DNA of 64,000 nucleotides from Isoetes taiwanensis (lineage: Eukaryota; Streptophyta; Lycopodiopsida; Isoetales; Isoetaceae): the NCBI GenBank assembly GCA_021234155.1, contig JAJEKV010000017.1, positions 3,394,024 through 3,458,023 on the forward strand. The letters are read 5' to 3'. Positions 55,203 through 64,000 of the stretch are shown piece after piece; position 1 is the stretch's first letter; each line of letters starts with the position of its first letter. The position numbers were made by a program, and so were the translations under genes. The notes under the pieces were generated by a model. It was not told the origin of the DNA, did not search any database, and saw only the letters and a list, made by a program, of their open reading frames with translations.

Positions 55203-56175
55203 GAGTTGGAGCATCAATTAACGCTGCCAAAGTTGAGCCTGGATGCTTAGTGGTTGTGTTTGGCCTTGGAACTATAGGATTCGCTGTAAGTTGAAAGTAA
55301 TATTTCCCATCTCCAAACCATTGAAAAGAATGGTTTTGAAGTGATATGGTAATTCTGCAGGCTGTTCAAGGTGCAAAGATAGCTGGTGCTAAGCAAATTA
55401 TAGGTGTTGATATTAATGATGTTAAGCTGGAACAAGGTAAACTCCAAAATTTACGTTGAAGTGTTACGTGGGTTGAAATCGTTATTGTTTTCTTTGTAAC
55501 CTTCTTTTTCTGTTATGCAGCAAAACAATTCGGTTGTACACATACATTAAATCCAAAATCATTTGTAAAACCAATTCAGGAGGTAGTTTCGGACTTTGAT
55601 ATGCAATCAATAAACAACTATAATCATTTATGCAATGTTGTTCTAAGATAGTAATATTATCATCCAAATTTATTTGCTTTTCCTTATTTCTATAGGTAAT
55701 TAAGGAGATGACTGATGGTGGTGTAGACTCGGGCCGTTGAATCGTGGGGAATGTCAACCGATCAAGATTTCGTGGAGTGTACTCATGATGCATGTTCTTA
55801 CAAAGCATTATTTTAGCATACTTCTCTTCAAGAAACTGAAACTGGTTGATGCAGGACTGGGATAGAGCTTTAGTTGCAGGATTGGATGAATGAGATTTCC
55901 ATCCATCCGTAATTTCCTGTATGGTCGAACATTGACTGGAACCTTCTTTGGGAACTACAAAGGCAAGAGTGACATCAATGGCCATGTGAAGAAATACATG
56001 AATAAGGTTAGTGCTTATGGTATTTGTTTTTTAGGATAATATTTTTGCAAGGAGTATCTAAACTAGTTTCTCATTGAATATGGAGGAGCTGAATTTAGAT
56101 GATTTCATCAGTCACAATTATGAATTCTCTAGAATCAATGAAGCATTCCAATTGCTAATCAATGGAAAATGCCTA
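55203..56175 (+). pseudogene. Zinc-type alcohol dehydrogenase 3' half, with introns, broken
   Basis: Exons are collinear with plant medium-chain alcohol dehydrogenases (ADH, ADH-like or class III GSNOR type). Exon 55203-55285: GVGASINAAKVEPG and VFGLGTIGFA (the NAD-binding G-x-G-x-x-G). Exon 55361-55436: GAKIAGAKQIIGVDIN. Exon 55521-55582: KQFGCTHTLNP. Exon from 55696: VIKEMTDGGVD, then TGA at 55738. Exon about 55923-56006: [13 protein letters not shown] and KKYMNK. Last exon about 56090-56173: ELNLDDFISHN and INEAFQLLINGKCL, then TGA where the family has Arg (a CGA-to-TGA change). Intron borders are mostly GT-AG. The zinc-binding first half is absent, and part of the middle has decayed. Because introns remain, it arose from genomic DNA and not by retroposition. 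Confidence 0.78.
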
Positions 56176-56179
56176 TGAT

Positions 56180-58460
56180 GTGTTATGTCTTTGTTCTGTT
56201 TCTTTTGCTAATTGTAGAGATCTGTTAGGTGCGCTTTTTACAGGCTTTGCCATGTTATGCAAAGATTTTGATGGTTATTTTAGTCTCGAACAGAGTTCAA
56301 CCCTTTTTTGTTATGTGGCAACTGACGTTCAATCAGTGGCTATTGTAAGATTTTTTCTGCCATGAACTTAAGTGATCTAGGTATTTTTGTCATCTTCAAT
56401 TGATGTTATTGCCAATGTTGTGAATATTATGCTGACAAACTCATTTCTTATGAAGAGCGCCACATTTATATTCGACATGAGCTGTCATTTAGTGGCTTCA
56501 CCCCCTTTTTTAAGTATTTTTCATGAACCACTTACCCATGTGCTCGAATATGATATGATGCCCTCAATAATACGATGTCCTTTTTCATACAGGTGCAGCA
56601 AGATCTTTTTCAATTGAGGCTCCATCTTTGACAACAACTTGCCTAGACCACCATTGTTAGGGAGCTGAGTAAGATATGCTCCTCATGCATGTCCTGTCGA
56701 TGGCAGTGGCCATGTTGAAAGTTCTGATGCCTTATATACACTTCGCAGCATTGACCTTTTGTTTGAACCAGCTTGATATGGACTAAGAACCCTTCTTATA
56801 TATAGACATGAGTATTATAATCTGTGTAAACTTGCCTGATTGAATTGGAACACCTACAACACAGCTACCAATCAACCCTTCAGGATTCATTCATCAAAGC
56901 ATTATCCCAGATTTATGTATCTATCATTTTGTCATGCAAGACCAAGGTGTACTTTGAAGGGCATAAGAACTCTTCATATAAAATCCAAGTACATACAATG
57001 GAGCTCAAGACCTGACCTGCACAATTACATGGAATCTGATCTACCTTTTGTTGTATTTCCAAACTCAAAATCAAAGCCTCATTTTTTCTAGTAGATATTT
57101 GTCTGTTCTTATGACTTCTAGCTTATAGTTTATTAATCAATTTCAGATGCTACGAATATTAAAGATACAGAGGATCGATGTGCAACTGCAATCAATATAA
57201 CTATGCACAATCAATATAACTATGCACAGATAACCAATAAATCATTTATAAAAAAATGCGTCTTTTGCATGCTGAATACCTTTACTCCTCCGTCTCCAGA
57301 GAATGATAAGGGCTTTTGTTAACCAGGACATATCCAGGGAAGCCTGCGCCGTTTTTTCAAATCGAATATGGTTGATATAACCCCCATGATACAACATAAT
57401 GATGCAACATAATGAGAAACAGAAACAGAGCTGGGGCTGTGGTTATAGAAAATAAATAAGGGTGCATGAACAACGTCGATGGGGCTCGCCCAACAATATG
57501 GATGGCCTAAAAATTGCTGGCCATATCAAGTTTAGACTAGTTTTTGATATATTTTGGGCATATATTAGCATACACTTGAAATATACCAAAAACCCTAATA
57601 AACCCACACATACTTTGGGCATATACTTGAAATGTACCTAGGGTTACCCTTTAAGAGCAACCCAAAAGTTATGTTCTTGCTACAAAATCCATGAATCCAT
57701 GAATGGTCCAACCTAATATTATGTGGAGAAGATGTGGTATAGCTACAGGTCAATTGGCAAACTGCAATTTATAGATGATGTGTTGGACCTTGTTTATGTA
57801 TGCAACATGTGACAGACATAAAAGGTGCCATGACTTTCATCTAGCTAAGTCATGACAGGAACAAACATGATGACACGAAATGTCAAAGTACGACCCATGA
57901 CAAGCATCGGTAGCATTTTAGACCATGATGTCTGTCATTTTTTGCTACAATATGACATCTCTTAACCAGCCAGTGGGACAGTGGCACAATTTAACAGTAA
58001 TATACATATGTACAAAGGTACAAAATATTTTAAGCCCACAAACATGTAGCATTACAAACATTTGATGCCTGCCGATGGTGGCAATGTCTAGGGATTGTAA
58101 AGCTCATGCAACACTTGACTCCAATCAATAGCTAACGTTCTATCCACATTGGCTCAAAAAGAATTGAGTGACTTTAGCATACCTCAAAGGTGCTAAGAAA
58201 GTCACTCTGTCAGGGCAGACATGTGCCATCTACATATGCTCAAAAACAAAGAGGAGCTCCTACAACATACCACAACAACCATATAAGAAAAAACATGGCA
58301 TTTCAGACTGAATGATATGTATACAGACTGCACGATATGTGTCTGGAATGCTGTAGATGGGAGCCTGCTTCATTGCCTGATGGGCCATGACAAACAAGAC
58401 AATATTATCTGCTATATATAGAGATTAATCTAGTATAAATTTTCTAACTGCCTTTCTTAT
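56180..58460. other. No gene recognised
   Basis: AT-rich stretch with short frames only. It holds the inverted partner of the 53711-53798 repeat (57550-57668). A region at 57790-57960 is rich in CATGAC/GTCATG and TGACAT motifs on both strands, perhaps a decayed MITE. Confidence 0.45.
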
Positions 58461-58465
58461 TGTAG

Positions 58466-58731
58466 ACATATGTGCTAGACATACATCCTTATGCTCCAAG
58501 GATAGCCATGTGTGCTGGCTATGATGAACGAGTTATTATTGGGGATGTGAGTTTATCAGCTTTGCTTGGGCATAATATACAAACTTTTACTAACGTATTT
58601 TACGTTGCCAGATCTGGGAAGGTTGTCTTAATGGCGATTTTAACCTTGTTCATATGGGAACTTTTCCTCGTGAGCATCACTGGTCTTCACTTACATTGCT
58701 CTGCATTTGTGTCATGCATATACGTTTGCAG
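58466..58731 (+). pseudogene. BRWD/PHIP-like WD-repeat exons, partial
   Basis: Exon A (58466-58546), flanked by TTGTAG and GTGAGT, codes TYVLDIHPYAPRIAMCAGYD then ERVIIGD. Exon B starts at 58612 after GCCAG and continues IWEGCLNGDFNLV before running to a stop at about 58731. In bromodomain-WD (BRWD/PHIP) proteins this stretch reads with H-P-F-N-P-R-I-A-M-S-A-G-Y-D and W-D-I-W-E-G; here the WD tryptophan is Gly. Only one or two exons of a protein of well over 1000 residues are present, so this is a fragment. Those proteins are chromatin readers and ubiquitin-ligase adaptors. Confidence 0.65.
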
Positions 58732-58780
58732 TGACAATGTACAGAGATTTTAAGCTTGTTCCCCGTTTATCTGTTTTCTG

Positions 58781-58850
58781 GCCTGTTTTCCGGCGTGAGG
58801 GGTCGAATAAGGAAGGCCTGTTTTCCGGCGAGGGGGGTCGAATAAGGAAG
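58781..58850. repeat. 35-bp tandem duplication
   Basis: Units 58781-58815 and 58816-58850 both read GCCTGTTTTCCGGCG...GGGTCGAATAAGGAAG with about two differences. Non-coding. Confidence 0.8.
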
Positions 58851-58980
58851 GTCTCCCAAGGCGTGTTAGCATTTTCCAAGACTGCTAGACATTGGCTAAT
58901 GACGAAGTTAATGTTTAATATCTTCCAACAGTGCTCTCTTCATAGTAAACAACACAAGTATCTTCTGCATTCAGAGCATC

Positions 58981-59517
58981 CCAATTCTAAAACAGAGCAA
59001 TTTCCAATTGCAATTAGAAAAGCAACTAGCTAGTCCTATATTTTTCTCAATTTACTCTTCAATGATCAGTACTTTCGAGATTCTCCAACTTGCAAACGTT
59101 GGGAGAGATGCCAGAAAGTAGTTGGCACTCAATTGCATTCCTCTCTTGGAACACGAGGTTTTAAATGGTATTCTCATGAAAAATACCTTTCTACTGCTGC
59201 CCTTAATCAGCCTAGAAGGACAATGATATAACTAGGGTAAAATGAAGCCAGGTACCTCCAATTCTAAAACAGAGCAATTTCCAATTGCAAATAAGAAGCA
59301 AAGAGCTGGTCTTATATTTTTCTCAATTTACTCTTCAACGATCAATACTTTCAAAATTCTCCATCCTGCAAACGTTGGGAGGGATGCCAGAAAGTAGTTG
59401 ACACTCAACTTCATTCTACTTCTTCTCTTGAAACATCATGAAAAATACCCTTCCACTGCTGCCCTTAATCAGCCTAGACAGACAATGATATAACTAGGGT
59501 AAATTGAAGCCAGGTAC
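58981..59517. repeat. Tandem duplication of about 270 bp next to the PPR gene
   Basis: Copy 1 (58981-59257) and copy 2 (59258-59517) both start CCAATTCTAAAACAGAGC and end CTAGGGTAAA..TGAAGCCAGGTAC, with roughly 85-90% identity and a few small indels. Copy 2 ends 8 bp before the PPR stop codon, so both copies lie in that gene's 3' untranslated or downstream region. Confidence 0.85.
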
Positions 59518-59525
59518 GTTCAAAA

Positions 59526-61670
59526 TCAGTTATCACCAGAATCATCGCTATCATGTAATTTTAATGCAAACAGATGGCTTGCAGCACGTTGTGCACACTT
59601 CAAATCCTTGTAAACCCTAGAAGCACCAAGAAGAGTTGTCAACCTACTAGGAATAGATGCACATTGCATATTTTCAACTAAATCCTCTGCCTCGTCAATT
59701 TGTCCAGTTCGCCCAACAAGGTCCACCAGACAGTGGGACTGCTCCACGGTAGGAACACCCTCATAATCTTGAACACAAACAAAGTAGTAACAGCCCTTAT
59801 CTATCAGGCCAGAATAAGTACATGCAGACAGTATTCCAAGGATAGTGATATTATCTGGCATCACGCCTTCAACCTGCATTTGCTGGAACATTTTGAAAGT
59901 ATTATTAGCATGACCAGCTTGAGCATATCCTATTAGCATGGCATTCCATGATACTTTATCATGCAATGGCATCTTGTCAAAAACAAGCTTTGCAACTTCA
60001 AAATGGCCACATTTGCCATACATATTGATGAGCGCATTGCCAACAAGAACGTGCGATTCAACTCCGCTATTTACAATTAGATTGTGTATTCGTTTACCCT
60101 CACACGAGAATGCCATGACAGCACATGCATCGAGGGCAGCTGCAAAGACAACCTCATCAAGGATTATATTTGCCATCTCCATTTGATGGAAAAGTTGCAA
60201 AGCCTTGATACTGTACCCATTTTGAGAATATGCTGTAAGCATCGTAGTCCACGAGACAAGGTCTGGCTCTGCCATGCTGTTGAACATGAACTGTGCACCT
60301 TCTAAATTGTCATTCACCACATTTGCTGTAAGCATGGATGTCCATGAAATCACATCATGCTTTGGCATTCTACCAAATATTATATGTGCCTCTTCCAAAT
60401 ATCTGCACTTCCCATACATATCAATTAGAGCGTTTCCAACAGCAGTTTGAAGAATAAAATCATTGCAGACAATCAAGGCATGCACATGCTTACCTTTGGC
60501 TGTGGAAGATAGGCAAGAACAAGCATTGATAATAGTTACCCAGGTGAAATGAGTCGGCATCTTACCTTCCAATCTCATCTCCTGAAACAGTCTAAGGGCC
60601 TTCCTTTCATGACCATTTTGACAACAAACCATAATCATGGTGTTCCAAGATATGACATCGCACACCATTATTTTGTTGAAGACTGCAATTGCATCAACCA
60701 GCCTTCCACACATACCATACATGTTAACAAGGGAATTCATAACAAGGGTATCCAATTCTAGTCCATAATGCAAGATGAGTTCGTGGATCTGTACACCTTC
60801 AAGTAGGGCTGATATACTAGCACATGCATCAATAACTGCCATATAGGTTACCCTGTTTGGATTCATATTTTCTTCGCGCATTTGCCAAAAGAGTTGCAAA
60901 GCTAGATTCCCATGTCCATTGTGCACGTAACCATTGATCATTGCAGTCCAGGATACAACATCATGCCGAGGCATTCTAACAAATATCTCATGAGTATCAT
61001 TTATATTTCCACTCTTCCCGTACATATTAATAAGGGCATTGGCTATGACAATACATGAATCTACTCCGTCAAATATTATCTCAGAATGTACCTTTTTACC
61101 CTCAGCTAAGGACCCTAAGGAGGTACACACATCAAGAATAGCTACATGCGTGGAATTTGTGGGAGCAATACCAGCTAGTTTCATTTTCTCAAACAGTTGG
61201 AGCGCCTCATTATGAAGCCCGTTCTGGTTCTGTACCCCAATTAAGGCAGTCCAAGAGACTGCATTCAGATTAGGAATTCTATTAAATATTATATGGGCCT
61301 CTGTAAGAGTCCCAAGTCGAGCAGAGGCAGTAAGTAAAGCATTCCATGACACTATATCTGGATGAGGCATTCCATCAAAAAACGTCCTTGCAGTGTCGAG
61401 GTCTTTGCATCTGATACATGCTGAAATCATCATGTTCCAGGAAAAAATGTTGGGTTTGCAGATGTTGAGCCAAGCAATATCGGCATTGTCTAGAGCATTA
61501 CATTTTCCATACATTTCTACAATTAGGTTACCCAGGTACCTTTCTCCTTCATATCCTTTTTTGATAGTATGGGCATGGATATGCTTACCTTCAGCAAACG
61601 CCTTTAAATTGCCAAGATGACGAATGAGCAAAGCAAAATCGTTGATGTATAATTTAGCCCTTTCCAACAT
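59526..61670 (-). CDS. PLS-type pentatricopeptide-repeat protein
   Basis: An intact, intronless 714-residue frame encodes about 16-18 tandem PPR motifs of mixed P, L and S type. The five G-K-x-x-H-x-x-I blocks (EGKHIHAHTIKKGYE is the first), the many D-x-x-SW-N/T repeat ends and the N-A-L-I-N-M-Y-G-K-C blocks are typical. Such proteins bind organellar RNA one base per repeat and guide C-to-U (in ferns also U-to-C) editing or processing in mitochondria or plastids. The C terminus has an E1-like stretch (VDLVGRTGQIDEAEDL then TTLLGASRVYKDL) that stops early, with no E2 or DYW deaminase. The start ATG 61670 lies directly in the repeat region, so no transit peptide is visible. The frame stays open for 21 codons upstream to a TTTTTAG, a possible splice acceptor for an upstream exon with the targeting signal. 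Confidence 0.88.
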   Translation of the reverse strand: MLERAKLYINDFALLIRHLGNLKAFAEGKHIHAHTIKKGYEGERYLGNLIVEMYGKCNALDNADIAWLNICKPNIFSWNMMISACIRCKDLDTARTFFDGMPHPDIVSWNALLTASARLGTLTEAHIIFNRIPNLNAVSWTALIGVQNQNGLHNEALQLFEKMKLAGIAPTNSTHVAILDVCTSLGSLAEGKKVHSEIIFDGVDSCIVIANALINMYGKSGNINDTHEIFVRMPRHDVVSWTAMINGYVHNGHGNLALQLFWQMREENMNPNRVTYMAVIDACASISALLEGVQIHELILHYGLELDTLVMNSLVNMYGMCGRLVDAIAVFNKIMVCDVISWNTMIMVCCQNGHERKALRLFQEMRLEGKMPTHFTWVTIINACSCLSSTAKGKHVHALIVCNDFILQTAVGNALIDMYGKCRYLEEAHIIFGRMPKHDVISWTSMLTANVVNDNLEGAQFMFNSMAEPDLVSWTTMLTAYSQNGYSIKALQLFHQMEMANIILDEVVFAAALDACAVMAFSCEGKRIHNLIVNSGVESHVLVGNALINMYGKCGHFEVAKLVFDKMPLHDKVSWNAMLIGYAQAGHANNTFKMFQQMQVEGVMPDNITILGILSACTYSGLIDKGCYYFVCVQDYEGVPTVEQSHCLVDLVGRTGQIDEAEDLVENMQCASIPSRLTTLLGASRVYKDLKCAQRAASHLFALKLHDSDDSGDN

Positions 61671-61674
61671 GAAC

Positions 61675-62250
61675 AGGTGAAGCCGGATTAAGTCGGATTC
61701 GGGAAGTTTTGGGCACCTTGTTACATGATTGTCCTAAAAATTTGAGCTTGCAACCCATGTAAATCCAGCACTGGCATGATTTCCAGCACATTGACGTAGG
61801 CCTATCTTCTAATGCAGAGGACATATCCATTCACACACAACGAATTCATCTGAACAAGCTAGTCATCACTTTCCCATTCTATTTATATCCTTCGAGATTT
61901 TGAAATCGTATGCATGGGACTTTATTATGGCATTGGCGTAAACAAGTAAATGTTATGGTATGATGATGGAATCATGGCATGATAATTCTTGGCTTAAATC
62001 CTGTCACGAGGTTCAATGACATTAGGTGATCCAATGTATTTTTTGACATCTCCCATATTTCCGGAATTTAAACCCTTCTATTGCTTAATGCTGGAGTTAG
62101 GCACTAGCCCCTAGAGGATTGACGAAATTATTTTTGGTTTGCCCCTATTAAGGGGCAAGGGAGAGAATTACTTTTGACATCTTATGTTTTCTGGTTCTTT
62201 CTTTTGGCATAATTGGACAAATGAAGGTAAGGTACGTATGATTTTTTGTT
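61675..62250. other. Upstream region of the PPR gene, no other gene
   Basis: About 580 bp with no supported coding frame. No clear TATA box for the minus-strand PPR gene was found; plant PPR genes often lack one. It ends at the trinucleotide microsatellite. Confidence 0.4.
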
Positions 62251-62254
62251 TTTA

Positions 62255-62410
<156 letters not shown>

Positions 62411-62483
62411 ACGATGACGACGATTAGCAGCGGCGGTGGCGGAACAAAATTTGCCCATATTCAGATGCTTGTTGTTTTACTTT

Positions 62484-62771
62484 AGACAATTCCTGGATAT
62501 TACCCCTAGTGGAACAACCATCATTCAATTAAATTGGGATTATGTCTATTCCAAAATCGCGCCGTATAAGCATTTTATTGACCATTATATTGAATTAACC
62601 ACACTTTTGCACTGTGTACATTTTCGGGCTAGGAAGATGCATTTTATGTTAAAATGCAAAGGCATTCAAATATTCGATGCAAATGACCCATATTATGACA
62701 GAATGTTGGCAATAGAAAAAGCAGGAAATTGCTTATTAATTTGCACATTCACGGACGACAACGAAATCTAA
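62484..62771 (+). CDS. Hypothetical open frame, possible exon
   Basis: About 95 residues are open downstream of a TTTTACTTTAG that could be a splice acceptor. They end DNEI and stop at 62771. The composition is natural-looking (LDITPSGTTIIQLNWDYVYS, FRARKMHFMLKCKGI) but no domain is recognised. The frame starts inside the microsatellite flank, so any true first exon is unknown. A degenerate mobile-element frame is equally possible. Confidence 0.3.
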   Translation, partial: RQFLDITPSGTTIIQLNWDYVYSKIAPYKHFIDHYIELTTLLHCVHFRARKMHFMLKCKGIQIFDANDPYYDRMLAIEKAGNCLLICTFTDDNEI

Positions 62772-62843
62772 ACATTGAAATTGTAATGCTTTACGAATAA
62801 ATAACAGCAAGCAAGTTGCTACAAAACAGAGATTTTCGTGGTT

Positions 62844-62866
62844 CAAATCGCGCGTGGCGCGATTTG
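62844..62866. repeat. Perfect 10-bp palindrome
   Basis: CAAATCGCGC, GTG, GCGCGATTTG. It sits between two divergent hypothetical frames and is unusually CpG-rich for an AT-rich area. Confidence 0.6.
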
Positions 62867-62979
62867 CTTGGCATAAATAACGCATTATAATAGAACATAA
62901 ACTTAAAAAACTAATCCGATTCATCGTCGTCAGCGTGCCGCAGCGTCCACGAGATCTGTCGATCATGAACAAACCATGC

Positions 62980-63141
62980 TCACGGATTCCATATAAGATG
63001 GATTACAACATCAAAGGGATCAGGATAGAAGCGGACGGGATTCATAGCAACGACATCAAGCCAGTCCTGAAGTTCTATTTCTAGCTCGCGGCACCTGCAG
63101 AGGTCCGCATGGTTCATCTTGCAGGTAATAGAATGTGCCAT
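62980..63141 (-). CDS. Small hypothetical gene with a TATA box
   Basis: Too short to be noticed by length alone, this 53-residue frame starts with ATG 63141 (MAHSITCKMNHADLC) and ends WNP before TGA at 62980. Its sequence (ELEIELQDWLDVVAMNPVRF) is natural-looking and contains no repeats. A TATAAATA box lies 57 bp upstream, which would place transcription start about 30 bp before the ATG. No protein family is recognised. It may be a first exon, since no intron signal was excluded, or a small gene in its own right. Confidence 0.4.
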   Translation of the reverse strand: MAHSITCKMNHADLCRCRELEIELQDWLDVVAMNPVRFYPDPFDVVIHLIWNP

Positions 63142-63197
63142 AATAACAAGCAGAAGGCGGAGACCGAAGCCGATGGTTTGCCAATTTCATGCATGCC

Positions 63198-63205
63198 TAT
63201 TTATA
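63198..63205 (-). promoter_or_regulatory. TATA box for the small gene at 62980-63141
   Basis: TATAAATA on the minus strand, with GC-rich sequence on its downstream side and an ATG 57 bp later. It matches the plant TATA consensus. Confidence 0.5.
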
Positions 63206-63527
63206 CACACCTAAATTATTGACAGTATATACATACAAATTATTGCAAGTATAGCAAACCATACACATAATATAAAAAAACAATACGTACACAGAACCAA
63301 TAATGCTGATATAAGAACACAATATATATTCAAAACCTTTCGTGTAAAGTATATTTCATATTCAAAACTTTTTGGAAAGTGTATTTCCTGTATACATATA
63401 TATCAAAAAAGTTCCCTTTCTAGAACGATTTTCTCAAGGTCCCTGTCAATTTCCCTGTCCAGATCAAGTTTTGGGTATAGTGTTTGTATCTCTTGACCAT
63501 TTTTCACGAAGCTATTTCTGCGGGACA

Positions 63528-63997
63528 CTAACAAAGCGGCGAGGAAGTCATCTTTGTCAAAATCTTGAGGGATGATAGGGTGGCGGATTCAATGATCGTG
63601 GACTGATTGAAGCAACACTTTAGAGCGTCATCATCCACCATGACCATGCCTTCCTTATCCTCAACACCTAGGGCATCCATCATGTTGCGCAAGCATTTCA
63701 CAAATATCTTTTTACCTGTCGGTTCTTTAGGGTTTGTGAATGAAGCACATTTGCTTTGATCCCAGATGGACGCCCAATTTCTATTTAGCTCAGGCACTAC
63801 TTTCAAAACATCCTGTATATTTCTATGCTCCATAGATGACCAAATTGCACAACTAAAGCGGTGAAGGCCTGGTCCAACATCTCCTTCCGGATAAAGAGGG
63901 GGTAAACATATTTGGTACGTGTCTCAAATGGTTGTTGCGCATACCATGACTTTTCAAACGTTGCTTTAGGTAACGTTCTACATAGCACACCATTCAA
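63528..63997 (-). CDS. Hypothetical protein, 5' end beyond the window
   Basis: Two minus-strand frames overlap at 63803-63833 and probably belong together. The upstream one (from the window edge) has TFEKSWYAQQPFETRTKYV and LDQAFTALVVQFGHLW. The second (to stop at 63528) has MEHRNIQDVLKVVPELNRNW, KKIFVKCLRNMMDALGVEDK and ends SSPLC. A one-base frame change near 63835 separates them, so either a frameshift or an intron lies there. No domain is recognised. The beginning lies outside the window. Confidence 0.4.
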
Positions 63998-64000
63998 ATC

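Noticed and set aside
55482-55985. 167-codon minus-strand frame over the ADH exons
   Set aside because: It is antisense to collinear ADH exons with proper splice sites and has no motif of its own.

Overview
This 64 kb window is nuclear DNA from a land plant with a large, repeat-rich genome. The content points to a non-seed vascular plant such as a fern or lycophyte, but the sequence does not settle this. The evidence for a plant is a dirigent protein, an intronless PLS-type pentatricopeptide-repeat (PPR) gene, a plant-type Copia element, plant GBA2-like and alcohol-dehydrogenase exons with short GT-AG introns, and a CACTA-type terminus. Base composition is mostly AT-rich, with GC-richer islands inside the mobile elements.

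Only two genes look intact: the dirigent gene (34592-35077, +) and the PPR gene (59526-61670, -). Two small hypothetical loci lie near the right edge (62980-63141 and 63528-63997, both -). Nearly everything else is mobile DNA or broken gene pieces.

Layout. 1-2300: non-coding, the second half GC-rich. 2400-4964: decayed gene of the DUF7869 type. 5112-9649: Copia retrotransposon with 5' LTR, primer-binding site, gag-protease-integrase ORF, decayed RT/RNase H and a perfect 5-bp target duplication, but only about 14 bp of the 3' LTR. 9650-20400: gene-poor, with tandem duplications, two tRNA-type SINEs, a PWI-like fragment and a kinase fragment. 20428-21186: Helitron/PIF1 helicase remnant. 21540-25908: LINE-A with poly(A) tail. 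26140-28192: SINE, SET-like fragment and a CACTA terminus. 28720-33428: a 4.7 kb diverged inverted repeat. 34592-35077: dirigent gene. 37700-38045: tandem repeats. 38830-40829: LINE-B with (CTTC)n tail. 41340-41955: ubiquitin-protease exons. 42261-42712: four 113-bp tandem units. 44166-47857: LINE-C with (ATT)n tail. 49146-50660: broken gene for a HUH-endonuclease Rep-like protein. 50950-58750: a run of intron-containing fragments of unrelated genes (GBA2 glucosylceramidase, protein kinase, alcohol dehydrogenase, BRWD/PHIP-like WD repeat). 58981-59517: 270-bp tandem duplication abutting the PPR gene. 62256-62410: trinucleotide microsatellite.

The genes do not form a pathway. The most notable locus is the HUH/Rep-like gene: it carries an E-R-G...H-L-H motif and a downstream YxxKD motif, which fits the replitron group of eukaryotic HUH transposons. 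Next are the large inverted repeat, the DUF7869 gene, the three LINEs with three different 3' tails, and the cluster of captured or decayed gene fragments.
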